A DNA stretch of 64,000 nt from Verrucomicrobiia bacterium. Its GTDB lineage: Bacteria > Verrucomicrobiota > Verrucomicrobiia > Verrucomicrobiales > DEV007. Position 1 is the first letter of the stretch. Each line of letters begins with the position of its first letter. The position numbers and the translations under genes are program-made. The stretch is taken from positions 1-64,000 of the forward strand of contig JAUIAH010000036.1 of assembly GCA_030425385.1 (NCBI GenBank), in the 5' to 3' direction. This document shows, piece by piece, positions 18,288-26,659 of this stretch. The notes beneath the pieces were generated by a model. The model was not told the origin of the DNA. It made no database searches and worked only from the letters and a program-made list of their open reading frames with translations.

Positions 18288-19025
18288 CTAAGAGGATTGA
18301 TAGGCGTCGATGAGGCGCAGGCCATGAAGCGTCAGATCAGGATCGTAGGCTTGGATGCCGAGCTCATCATGAAACAAGGCACCCGCGCCACCCGTGGCGA
18401 CGAGGGCTGCCGATCCCGGTCGGTTGAACGTCTGCAAGAGTTCATCAAGGATGCGGCGAACCATCCCCGCGTACCCGTAGAAGGCGCCAGACTGCATGGC
18501 GCCAACCGTAGAGCGCCCCAGCACAGGAGGATCCTTGATGAGATCAATGCGAGGAAGGAGTGCGGTGCGTTCGCACATGTAGTCGTTCATCATTTCTACA
18601 CCGGGAGCGATCACTCCACCCGTGTAATTTCCCGCATCGGAGAGCACGTCAAAAGTGACGGCAGTTCCGAAGTCAACCACAATGCCAGGCTTGCCATAGA
18701 GTTCTGCGAGGGCAACCGCGTTGACGAGGCGATCGGGACCGATGGAAGCGGGCTCCGGATAATCGATCCCCACTCCTAACGGTGTCTCATGAGTGACGAT
18801 GAGAAGCTGATCGGCAAAGGCTTCTTGAAAAGCGGCATTGGTGCGTGGGACGACCGAGCAGAGCACGACGCGCGGCAACGGGGTCATCCAATCGCCGAGA
18901 ACTTCGCGAATACGTGAGGCGCTCAGCTCGCGCGTTGGCAATGAGCGGCGCCCCAGCAACACTGCGTCCTCTGCAAGAACGGCCTTGACCCGCGTGTTAC
19001 CGACATCAATGAGGATGCGTTTCAT
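18288..19025 (-). CDS. coaX: Type III pantothenate kinase
   Basis: The enzyme phosphorylates pantothenate in the first step of coenzyme A synthesis. The 245-residue product starts ILIDVGNTRVKAV (phosphate-1 motif), has the family GPDRLVNAVAL segment, DFGTAVTFDV, and GGVIAPGVEMM. All are typical of the ASKHA-fold CoaX type. The ATG overlaps the proB stop (ATGA at 19022-19025). It is followed closely by the acyl carrier protein gene. Confidence 0.95.
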   Translation of the reverse strand: MKRILIDVGNTRVKAVLAEDAVLLGRRSLPTRELSASRIREVLGDWMTPLPRVVLCSVVPRTNAAFQEAFADQLLIVTHETPLGVGIDYPEPASIGPDRLVNAVALAELYGKPGIVVDFGTAVTFDVLSDAGNYTGGVIAPGVEMMNDYMCERTALLPRIDLIKDPPVLGRSTVGAMQSGAFYGYAGMVRRILDELLQTFNRPGSAALVATGGAGALFHDELGIQAYDPDLTLHGLRLIDAYQSS

Positions 19026-19798
19026 GCTTTGGGGGAGAAACGAGTTGCCGGGAAATAGGTCCCATGGCCCTTGCCCTCAAGCAGCGCTGGGAGTTGCGCT
19101 GCGTTTCGCCCGTTAGCGATGTAGACCGCCGTGCCAGAGGCGGTGGCTCGCCGAGCCGCACGAAGTTTCGTCACCATGCCGCCTACGGAGTGGTTGCCCT
19201 TCTCGGTAGTGGCAAAGTGCGTGACACTCTCAATATCCTCAACGATGGGAAGGATCGTCTTTGAGTCTGGCGGGTAAAGTCCGTCCACCGTGGTGAGGAG
19301 AACCAGGATGTCGGCGTTCATGAGAACGGCGACATCTGCAGAGAGCAAATCGTTGTCGCCATAACGGAGCTCTTCCACGGCGACGGAGTCATTCTCGTTG
19401 ATCACCGGCACGACATGTGGGAATGTTAGCAATTGATTCAACGTGTTGGAGACATGGCGTCGCCGTTCATTGGTTTCCAGATCGGCGTGGGTCAGGAGGA
19501 GTTGTCCCACGTGCAGCTCATGTTGGCGAAAGAGGGTCTCGTAGAAATGCATGAGACGTGTTTGCCCCACGGCGGCACACGCTTGCAGAGCGTCCATGGA
19601 CGTGGGGCGTTCCGTCATTCGAAAACTGGGGAGCCCAGCCGCGACGGCACCGCTGGAGACGACGATGCATTCGTCCCCCGCTAGGCGCAGCTTGGCGACG
19701 ACAGCGGTGAGTGCCTCTAACTGATCCGCATCCAAGTCGGGCTTGGTTTGAGACGTGAGGATCCCAGACCCGAATTTAAGAACGATGCGGCGTGCCAT
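19022..19798 (-). CDS. proB: Glutamate 5-kinase, short form without PUA domain
   Basis: From the ATG at 19796-19798 the protein has 258 residues and starts MARRIVLKFGSGIL. This is the amino-acid-kinase fold of ProB, which phosphorylates glutamate for proline synthesis. Motifs VVSSGAVAAGL, INENDSVAVEELRYGDNDLLSA and GGMVTKLRAA are intact. The C-terminal PUA domain of the roughly 370-residue enterobacterial enzyme is absent, as in other short ProB forms. It overlaps coaX by ATGA. proC is about 11 kb away on the other strand. Confidence 0.94.
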   Translation of the reverse strand: MARRIVLKFGSGILTSQTKPDLDADQLEALTAVVAKLRLAGDECIVVSSGAVAAGLPSFRMTERPTSMDALQACAAVGQTRLMHFYETLFRQHELHVGQLLLTHADLETNERRRHVSNTLNQLLTFPHVVPVINENDSVAVEELRYGDNDLLSADVAVLMNADILVLLTTVDGLYPPDSKTILPIVEDIESVTHFATTEKGNHSVGGMVTKLRAARRATASGTAVYIANGRNAAQLPALLEGKGHGTYFPATRFSPKA

Positions 19799-19827
19799 GG
19801 GTGAGACTGACTCCGTCCGCCGTCCTG

Positions 19828-20352
19828 TCAACTTTGGACAAAGCGCCGTACAAAGGTCTGCACCGCAAACCAATTTGAGGCGAAGGCGAAATCATCACCG
19901 TTCATGCTCTCCGGGCGGGCAATGATCCATTCGCTGACTTCTTCTTCATTGCGCTCGATGTTATCGAAATGCGCTACTTCGGCAGTGTAGAAGAAATCGA
20001 TCACTTGGTAGACCACACCCGCGTAGGCGTAGACGTTGGGATGCGAGGTGAGATAGTCTAGTTTGGAGACCTCCAGGCCCACTTCCTCCTGCGTTTCTCG
20101 CCTCACCGCATCTTCCCCAGTCTCCCCAGGATCGATAAACCCGCCGGGCATGCCAAGTTTGCCTTTGCCAGGGTCTCTTTCGCGCCGGATGAACAGCATG
20201 TTTCCCTCGGGATCGCGGAGAAGCCCGCCGACGGCGCTGGGTGGATTGAAGAAATAACGGAAACCGCAGGCGCAGCTGAGCGGATTGACGCGCTGCTCTA
20301 CGCTTGCCCCACAGGATGGGCAGAATTGGAAAGCTTGCTCGACGGGGCGCAT
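19828..20352 (-). CDS. Nudix hydrolase with N-terminal zinc ribbon
   Basis: Starting at the ATG 20350-20352, the 174-residue protein begins with a zinc-ribbon-like CPSCG...CACGF. The full Nudix box follows: GGFIDPGETGEDA, then RRETQEEVGLE. The pairing of zinc ribbon and Nudix recalls NudC-like and ADP-ribose pyrophosphatase-like proteins. The substrate is not evident, since the NudC SQPWPFPxS motif is not seen. The start lies one base after the stop of the exported methyltransferase gene, and proB follows after 29 bases. Confidence 0.9.
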   Translation of the reverse strand: MRPVEQAFQFCPSCGASVEQRVNPLSCACGFRYFFNPPSAVGGLLRDPEGNMLFIRRERDPGKGKLGMPGGFIDPGETGEDAVRRETQEEVGLEVSKLDYLTSHPNVYAYAGVVYQVIDFFYTAEVAHFDNIERNEEEVSEWIIARPESMNGDDFAFASNWFAVQTFVRRFVQS

Positions 20353-20353
20353 G

Positions 20354-21097
20354 TTAGGGCTTCTCAAAGATCATGAAGTGTTGGCGAGGGAGGAAATCGC
20401 GGGTTTCCACCCAGCGAAAGCCAGCGGCGGCAAACTCGCGCTTGGCTTGTTTCTGAGACATCTTATGGAGTGGTTTGATAGGGACGAGAGGATCTTCTGC
20501 GCGGTACTCGAGGAGGAAGACGCGTCCACCCGGCTTGAGCGCTTTCTCCATGGACGCTAGCATTTCTCTTGGGTGTGAGAATTCATGATAGGCATCCACT
20601 AACAGAATACCGTCCACTTCACTTTCGGGCAATTTCGTGTCTTCGATCGTCGAATGGATTGGCACGACATTCTCCGCACCGAAGGCCTTGATGCGTTTCT
20701 TGAGGATAGCGATCATTTCTTCTTGGATATCGACCGCGTAGACGCGTCCCTCTGGCACTTTCTCCGAAAGGCGGAAGGTGAAATAGCCCGACCCCGCTCC
20801 GATGTCGGCCACAACAGCGTCTGGGGCGAGCTCCAAGTTCTTCATGAGGAGACTTGGCTTCTCTTCCTGTTCGCGCTCCTCGCGTTCCAACCAACCCGCC
20901 CCAAGATGCCCCATCACCTGGGATATTTCTCTCCCCATGTAATACTTGCCCGTCCCATCGCGCGTCTTGGGGCCTTCGACATAGGGCTGAAAGCTCTTCT
21001 TCGGCTCCGGAACCGCCTTCGACGCTGTCGGCTCGTCTGCCCACGAGAGCGCAAGTCCGCAAAGAACGAGACCGATGATCAGACGAATGGCGTGCAT
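20354..21097 (-). CDS. Exported SAM-dependent methyltransferase-like protein
   Basis: The preferred ATG at 21095-21097 gives 247 residues opening with a signal peptide (MHAIRLIIGLVLCGLALSWA). A class I methyltransferase domain follows: motif I ADIGAGSGYFT, acidic YAVDIQEEM, DGILLVDAYHEF and LKPGGRVFLLEYR. A Rossmann methyltransferase carrying a signal peptide is unusual, since SAM is cytoplasmic, yet such proteins are recurrent in Planctomycetota and Verrucomicrobiota. It starts 4 bases after the DUF455/ATP-grasp gene stop. Confidence 0.82.
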   Translation of the reverse strand: MHAIRLIIGLVLCGLALSWADEPTASKAVPEPKKSFQPYVEGPKTRDGTGKYYMGREISQVMGHLGAGWLEREEREQEEKPSLLMKNLELAPDAVVADIGAGSGYFTFRLSEKVPEGRVYAVDIQEEMIAILKKRIKAFGAENVVPIHSTIEDTKLPESEVDGILLVDAYHEFSHPREMLASMEKALKPGGRVFLLEYRAEDPLVPIKPLHKMSQKQAKREFAAAGFRWVETRDFLPRQHFMIFEKP

Positions 21098-21101
21098 GGA
21101 G

Positions 21102-23138
21102 TTACCAGAGCAGAAGATCGGCATCCTGGCCAACGCGAAGGATGGCAAGAAACGCCTTGGCGTGCGAGGGATCGTTGAGAACCACCGTGCCCGATCGTAG
21201 GCGCCGATGCCCATTCTGATAGCGGACGCTCTCAGGGGGACGAGATTCTAGAGCGGCGGCGAGGCTGGGGAAATCAGCATGTCCGTGCTTCTTGAGATGC
21301 GCTTTGGTTAGGATCTGAAAGAGGGCCCGTTCACCTTTCACCACGTAGCGAGCCAATTCGAGGGTCACCCGTCCCATGGTCGTGCGGGGATTGATCTCAA
21401 TGATGGGGTGGTGCACCAATCGGCCTTCCGCATCGCGAGCTAGCATCGCGTCCACTCCTAGTGGACCGTCGAATCGGAGACGTGTGAGAAGGGGCGAGAG
21501 GGTTGCTGGAAGCGTTTCTTCGTAGAAGTGCTGGATGGCGCGATCCCTGCCATAGAAGAGCCGGGTGGCCTCTTCGCCAGCGGAAGCCGTCAGCGTCTTC
21601 TCAACGGAACACCCCAGAAAGCGTCCACGCTTGTCATTGTGTAGGGCGGTGTACCCTAACAAACGCATGTGCTTGCCGTACTGCACAGAGAAATCAAACA
21701 CCCGCTCGTGCTGAGGCTCCACGACGATGGCCGATTGTTCCTTCAAGATGCCCGCGATCCATTGACGAAGGGATGGGGAGGGGGCCTTGCTATCTTCGAA
21801 GCGTAGTCCTTTCCCCGCGAGGCCAAAGGGAGCCTTGAGTACGCAGGCTGGACCCAGCGTTTCCATGGCGCGTCTTACACCTTCCCAACTCTCACATACT
21901 TGTCCCCGGGCATCCCCTAGCGATTGCGCTAATCGGGTGGAGAAGACTTTCGAATGAAGCTCGGCCCAGGCGGGCTCCCATGCGGTGGAGGATGCCGATG
22001 TCGCCTGATCTGCGAGATCAGCAAACAGGCGGGCGCTGTCAAGACTCCAACCCCAGGGACGGAGTTCGCCGAGCTTGCGTTCTGACAGCTGGATGGCGGA
22101 ACGTTCTTGGATTTCAGGGATCTCCATCCCAACCCGGCGGAGCTTTTGTAGGAATGATAGTGAGGGGTGGCGCGCCAATAGGGCCACGTCATCTTGCCGG
22201 GCAAGATAGAGGGTCAGAGCGCTGAGGTCTTCGCTCAGTGTCAGGAGAGTGCCTGCGGGTTTCTGAAGGGGCAGGCCTTGTTGTTCGCGAGCGATGCACC
22301 ATTCCGTTTCAGGGTTGAAATGATAGACATTCGGCGTGCGGCCTTTGGATTGAGTGAAGATCTCCAGCTGATCAATAAACTCCGATGGCAAGCCTGCTTC
22401 AAGTCGGCCTTCGCGATTGAAGATGCCCTTGCCCTTGGCACGGCTGGGAGAGAGTGGAAAGACCAAGCGTTGACGAAAGGCCTCCCAATCGCTCTCGCGG
22501 GGTTCCTTCCACCGCCGAAACCATTCCAAGCCGTAACCGACGTGGTTGATCTCGTCCCGGTAGATCCGATCCAGAATCTTGGCTGATTGGAGATCACCCG
22601 ATTGCGCAAAGACCTTGGCGAAATGTCGGGAATAGTCAAGGTTGGCCTGTTCGAATGTCAGGCTCAGTCGTGCGACATAGTCTGCCGGTGTCTTCATGCT
22701 TGAGACCGCATTCCAGAAGAAGCCGTTCACGGGTTGTTGTCCAAAGGTCCAACCACACTGCTGCAGGCGTCGCAAATAGAGGCGTGTGTGCATCTGCTCC
22801 TCTTGTAAGGTGCGCGCCACGCCCTCACGGAAGGCTGGGGGTGCCTGGGGAAACCTCAGGAGAACGAGAGCCATGAGTTCCGCGGCTAGCAGTTCGTGAT
22901 TGGCGAAGAAATGGAGAAGCCGACCGCGATCTTCCTCGCTTTCTAACAGATTACCCTTAGGGATAGGAGAGCGTTCGCCGCTTTTGCTGAACTGAAGATT
23001 GTCAGGGCGTCCTGGTGCATCGAGCGCGTTGACAGGTGGGCCAGGAGAGGTGTCGCTCAGGCGCGAATCAGGAGGCGCCAGCTTCTCCTCTAACGTCGTG
23101 GCGAAGAGGACGCGTTCAGCGAAGGCTCGAATCTCCAT
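21102..23138 (-). CDS. DUF455 ferritin-like domain fused to ATP-grasp-like domain
   Basis: The 678-residue protein has an N-terminal di-iron-type four-helix region matching DUF455. Landmarks are HELLAAELMALVLL, LQEEQMHTRLYLRR and RIYRDEINHVGYG, where His and Glu residues are spaced as metal ligands. The second half (about residues 420-620) looks like an ATP-grasp ligase. Landmarks there are VLKAPFGLAGKGLRF, EPQHERVFDFSVQYG, and GPLGVDAMLARD followed by IIEINPRTTMGR. GGAG lies 7 bases before the ATG. The gene overlaps the gamma-carbonic-anhydrase-like gene by 23 bases. The fusion suggests an oxygenation or hydroxylation coupled to an ATP-driven ligation; the product is unknown. Confidence 0.78.
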   Translation of the reverse strand: MEIRAFAERVLFATTLEEKLAPPDSRLSDTSPGPPVNALDAPGRPDNLQFSKSGERSPIPKGNLLESEEDRGRLLHFFANHELLAAELMALVLLRFPQAPPAFREGVARTLQEEQMHTRLYLRRLQQCGWTFGQQPVNGFFWNAVSSMKTPADYVARLSLTFEQANLDYSRHFAKVFAQSGDLQSAKILDRIYRDEINHVGYGLEWFRRWKEPRESDWEAFRQRLVFPLSPSRAKGKGIFNREGRLEAGLPSEFIDQLEIFTQSKGRTPNVYHFNPETEWCIAREQQGLPLQKPAGTLLTLSEDLSALTLYLARQDDVALLARHPSLSFLQKLRRVGMEIPEIQERSAIQLSERKLGELRPWGWSLDSARLFADLADQATSASSTAWEPAWAELHSKVFSTRLAQSLGDARGQVCESWEGVRRAMETLGPACVLKAPFGLAGKGLRFEDSKAPSPSLRQWIAGILKEQSAIVVEPQHERVFDFSVQYGKHMRLLGYTALHNDKRGRFLGCSVEKTLTASAGEEATRLFYGRDRAIQHFYEETLPATLSPLLTRLRFDGPLGVDAMLARDAEGRLVHHPIIEINPRTTMGRVTLELARYVVKGERALFQILTKAHLKKHGHADFPSLAAALESRPPESVRYQNGHRRLRSGTVVLNDPSHAKAFLAILRVGQDADLLLW

Positions 23139-23658
23139 TCTGGTTCTCCAAGAGTTCGCGGTGAAAGCGCGCTACGTGTCTGTATTTCTCAGCAGAGCGC
23201 CGGATAGATTGGCGTTCCTCTGGTCGCAAGGAACGGATCACTTTCGCCGGGGTTCCAAGGACCAGTGACCCTGACGGAATCACGGCTCCCTGGGTGACGA
23301 CAGCGCCGGCGCCAATGATAGAGTGTGTGCCAATGACTGCGCCATCCATGATGATGGCCCCCATGCCCACGAGGACTTCACTTTCCACTTGGCAAGCATG
23401 AATGATTGCACGATGCCCCACGGTCACATGGGGACCGATTTCGACTCCTTGATCGGACGATAAGTGAATAATGGTGCCGTCTTGAATGTTGGACCCTTCC
23501 CCAATAGTGATGGCATGAATGTCAGCCCTGAGAACAGCCTGATACCAGATGCTGGCATGGGGGCCAATGCTAACATCTCCAACGACTCGAGCGTCTGGAG
23601 CGACAAATGCGGAGGGATCGATCCGTGGTGGGGTCGTTAGATAGGCGGGGCGCTCCAT
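23116..23658 (-). CDS. Gamma-carbonic-anhydrase-like hexapeptide-repeat protein
   Basis: The 180-residue protein is a left-handed beta-helix of the YrdA/PaaY/gamma-CA group. It shows repeating hexapeptides (VVGDVSIGPHASIWY and onward) and three His in the expected zinc-ligand places: His65, His82 and His87. The C-terminal helix RRSAEKYRHVARFHRE is typical. Whether it hydrates CO2 or serves another metal-dependent role cannot be decided. Its 3' end overlaps the next gene by 23 bases, so the two are likely co-translated. Confidence 0.9.
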   Translation of the reverse strand: MERPAYLTTPPRIDPSAFVAPDARVVGDVSIGPHASIWYQAVLRADIHAITIGEGSNIQDGTIIHLSSDQGVEIGPHVTVGHRAIIHACQVESEVLVGMGAIIMDGAVIGTHSIIGAGAVVTQGAVIPSGSLVLGTPAKVIRSLRPEERQSIRRSAEKYRHVARFHRELLENQNGDSSLR

Positions 23659-23799
23659 GTGATGAAAGGAAGATAATTTGCTTGTCAGGACTGACGAAAC
23701 TCCCTAGGCCTGAAAAGTCCCAGAGAAATCGGACGTGAGCACCCATCTTTCCCCCTGTGGGAAGCAAATTCTATATCCATAGTTACCCGAAACACCATT

Positions 23800-24078
23800 A
23801 TGAATAAGACGGAACTTATTGATTCTATTCAGGCCCGATTGGGCGATGACGCGACGAAGGCCCAGGCGGAGAGTGCTCTGGCCGCTGTGTTGGACGCGAT
23901 TGCGGATGGCGTGAAGAAGGATGCGAAGGGCATTCAGCTCATTGGCTTTGGCACGTTCAAGATTGCGGAACGGGCGGAGCGCATGGGGCGTAATCCACAG
24001 ACGAAAGAGCCGATGAAGATTCCTGCTTCCAAGACGATTCGCTTCATCCCGTCGGCAGCTCTCAAGAAGACGCTCTAG
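23800..24078 (+). CDS. HU-family nucleoid protein
   Basis: This 92-residue DNA-bending protein begins MNKTELIDSIQ and carries the HU core IQLIGFGTFKIAERAERMGRNP, then the conserved arm region and ending FIPSAALKKTL. The sequence is HU/IHF type; the length and lack of IHF-specific landmarks favour HU. It stands alone on the plus strand between two minus-strand units and is followed by a good terminator hairpin. Confidence 0.95.
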   Translation: MNKTELIDSIQARLGDDATKAQAESALAAVLDAIADGVKKDAKGIQLIGFGTFKIAERAERMGRNPQTKEPMKIPASKTIRFIPSAALKKTL

Positions 24079-24095
24079 CAAGCTGTTAGTTCCTA

Positions 24096-24136
24096 TGAGC
24101 CTGAACCTCGTCCTGGGGTTCGGGCTTGTTTGCTTC
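24096..24136 (+). terminator. Rho-independent terminator after the HU gene
   Basis: AGCCTGAACC and GGTTCGGGCT pair as a 10-base stem with one G-T pair around an 8-9 base loop, and TTGTTTGCTT follows. It sits about 20 bases after the HU stop and just before the convergent end of the ABC-transporter gene. Confidence 0.7.
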
Positions 24137-24149
24137 TGGGAGGATGTGC

Positions 24150-25889
24150 TCACGATCTCTGGTCGGTTTTCTCTTCGAGAAAGGCGGTCTCACATAATTT
24201 CGCATAGGTGCCACCAAGCGCGAGGAGTTCTTCGTGCGACCCTTCTTCAATCACGCGCCCGCGTTCTAGCACATAGATGCGATCGGCACGGCGAACCGTG
24301 GAGAGCCGGTGGGCGATCACCATGCTTGTCCGACTCGACATGAGTCGTTCGAGGGCTTCTTGAATGATGCGCTCGGTTTCTGTGTCCACACTGGCCGTGG
24401 CTTCATCTAGGAGGAGAATGGGAGGATTCTTCAGCAGTGCGCGTGCGATGGAGATGCGTTGCTTCTCGCCAACACTGAGTTTCACCCCGCGTTCGCCCAC
24501 GACGGTATCGAGCTGCTCACTCAAGCGCTCGACAAAGGGTGCCGCATTGGCGATGCGCAAGGCTTCCCACATCTCATCGTCAGTGGCGTCTCGTTTGGCG
24601 ATGCGGAGATTCTCTCTCACAGAATCATTGAAGAGAAAGCTCTCCTGAGTGACGTAGCCGATCTGGCTGCGGAGAGAGGTCTTCTGCGTTTCGTGAACGG
24701 GCTGGCCATCGATGAGAATCTCCCCCTGATCATGTTCGTAAAAGCGCGTGAGGAGATTGATAATGGTCGATTTGCCCGCGCCCGTTTGGCCGACGAGAGC
24801 GATGGTTTCTCCGGGCGAGGCGTGGAGATTGACGTCGTGGAGCGTGGGCATCTTGTCGTTGTAAGAAAAGTGTACCCCACGGTAATCAATGGCGCCCTCC
24901 ACCTTGGTTAATGGGCGTCCGTCTGCCATGCCAGGCTCATCCTCGGTATCGAGGATCTCGAAGACGCGTTCGCCAGCGGCACGCCCTGCTTGGATGAGCT
25001 GATTGAGAGAGTGAAGACGATTGATAGGATCGTAGAGGAGTTGGAGCATGAGCACAAAGGCGGAGAGTTCTCCTGCTTGGAGATCACCATTGATGGCCGC
25101 CTGGCCACCGAACCCTAGCACCAGCACCAATCCTAAAGCCCCCAGGAAATTCATCCCAGGATTGTAGAGAGCCCACGCTCGCATCACCACCAGTGAGGCT
25201 TGTCGCAGGCGATCACTGGAGGCGTTGAAGCGTGCGTGCTCAGCCTCTTCCATGGTGTATGCCTTGATCTGACGGATGCCTGCGATGTTATCATGTAAGA
25301 GGGAATTCATCGCACTCGTCGCTTTCCGCACGCCTTGGTAGCGTTTGTGGGCGGTGCGTGTGTACAACCAAGCGCCAACCGCGAGAAAGGGCATCGGGAT
25401 CATGGCGATGAATGCTAGTTTGGCATCGGTGAGACACATCACGGTGGCGATGATCAGAATTTGCAAGACCGCCACGAGCCCTTGTTCGATCCCATCAATC
25501 AAGACACGTTCCATGGCGGTCACATCTTCCGCCACACGAGTCATCACATCGCCGGTAGGGCGATTGTCGAACCAGCGCAAACGTAGGCGCTGGATCTTGG
25601 CATAGAGTTCGCTGCGCAGATCAAAGATGACCTTCTGCTCGAAGGTGTTGTTGAGAAAGATCCTGGCAGAATTAAACCCATCCCGCCCAAGGAAGGCTAG
25701 CAAGGCCACACCGACGAGGGGCCAGAGGAGTTGGTGTTGGCCGCCTTCAATGACATCGTCAATGATCACCCGCGTGATCTGAGGGAAGACGATGACGAGA
25801 AGGGTGCTGAGGATCGCGCATACCAATTGGGCGATCGAGAGCCAGGGATAGCGCTTCGTATAGTTGAAGACACGCAGGGTCGTGCTCAT
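24150..25889 (-). CDS. ABC exporter, fused membrane and ATPase domains (MsbA-like)
   Basis: The 579-residue half-transporter has six predicted membrane helices in residues 1-320, then an ATPase domain. That domain has Walker A LVGQTGAGKST, Q-loop GYVTQESFLF, signature LSVGEKQRISIARAL (a variant of LSGGQ), Walker B LLLDEATAS and the H-loop VIAHRLSTV. Such exporters move lipids, lipopolysaccharide precursors, peptides or drugs; the cargo cannot be read here. It faces the SanA-like gene divergently across 59 bases. Confidence 0.93.
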   Translation of the reverse strand: MSTTLRVFNYTKRYPWLSIAQLVCAILSTLLVIVFPQITRVIIDDVIEGGQHQLLWPLVGVALLAFLGRDGFNSARIFLNNTFEQKVIFDLRSELYAKIQRLRLRWFDNRPTGDVMTRVAEDVTAMERVLIDGIEQGLVAVLQILIIATVMCLTDAKLAFIAMIPMPFLAVGAWLYTRTAHKRYQGVRKATSAMNSLLHDNIAGIRQIKAYTMEEAEHARFNASSDRLRQASLVVMRAWALYNPGMNFLGALGLVLVLGFGGQAAINGDLQAGELSAFVLMLQLLYDPINRLHSLNQLIQAGRAAGERVFEILDTEDEPGMADGRPLTKVEGAIDYRGVHFSYNDKMPTLHDVNLHASPGETIALVGQTGAGKSTIINLLTRFYEHDQGEILIDGQPVHETQKTSLRSQIGYVTQESFLFNDSVRENLRIAKRDATDDEMWEALRIANAAPFVERLSEQLDTVVGERGVKLSVGEKQRISIARALLKNPPILLLDEATASVDTETERIIQEALERLMSSRTSMVIAHRLSTVRRADRIYVLERGRVIEEGSHEELLALGGTYAKLCETAFLEEKTDQRS

Positions 25890-25948
25890 AGTGGAGTCCT
25901 TGTGGGAGATTTCCGAAGAAAGATGGTTCTTTCCCCGTCACACACGCG

Positions 25949-26650
25949 ATGAAACCATTTCGACTCCTTTCCAGCGTCCTCCTGGGCAAGCGCCTGAAGG
26001 GCTGGAAACGTGTGCTATTCCTATTGGTTTCGTGGATTCCTCTAAGTTTGATGGCATTTGTAGTGCTTTGTAACGTGTTGGTGGTGTGGTCGACGCATAG
26101 CTTCATCGCCAGGGATGTCGATTCCGCAAGGGCCAATGAGGTCGCGCTCATCTTGGGCACCTCCAAGAAGATTTCGCCGGATCAGGGAAATCGTCACTTT
26201 GAGAATCGCATTCGCCGGGCCGGGCAATTGTATCGGGCCGAGAAAGTGAAGCACCTCCTGGTCAGTGGGGACAATGGCAGTCGCTATTACAACGAGCCGA
26301 ATGACATGCGAGATGCGTTGGAAGATCTCGGAGTCCCCCGTTCGCAAATCACACGTGACTTTGCTGGCTTTCGCACCTTGGATTCGATGGTACGTGCCCA
26401 TGAGATCTTTCAATTGGAGGCCTTCACGGTCGTTTCCGATGGGTTTCACCTTCCTCGAGCCATCTTCATTGGCAGGCACTTTGGATTGGATGTGGTGGGG
26501 GTGGCCTCGGAGCCCGTGCCCATCCGACAGGCGCTGAAGACGCATGTGCGTGAGTGCCTGGCACGTGTTAAGGCAGTCTTGGATGTTTATGTGTTAGATA
26601 CGGTGCCTCGCTACGGTGGGAAACCTGAACCTATCATGGTGAGTCGTTAG
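25949..26650 (+). CDS. SanA/YdcF-like DUF218 membrane protein
   Basis: The 233-residue protein has one N-terminal membrane helix (about 22-48, including LLVSWIPLSLMAFVVL). A DUF218 domain follows with ALILGTSKK, NRIRRAGQLYRAEKV, LLVSGDNG, TLDSMVRAHEI and VSDGFHLPRAIFIG. The SanA subgroup affects envelope permeability and antibiotic resistance in enterobacteria; the chemistry is not settled. The order fits a bitopic inner-membrane protein with an outer domain. A DMT permease gene follows after 9 bases, so the two are probably co-transcribed. Confidence 0.88.
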   Translation: MKPFRLLSSVLLGKRLKGWKRVLFLLVSWIPLSLMAFVVLCNVLVVWSTHSFIARDVDSARANEVALILGTSKKISPDQGNRHFENRIRRAGQLYRAEKVKHLLVSGDNGSRYYNEPNDMRDALEDLGVPRSQITRDFAGFRTLDSMVRAHEIFQLEAFTVVSDGFHLPRAIFIGRHFGLDVVGVASEPVPIRQALKTHVRECLARVKAVLDVYVLDTVPRYGGKPEPIMVSR

Positions 26651-26659
26651 CGTTGGGGT

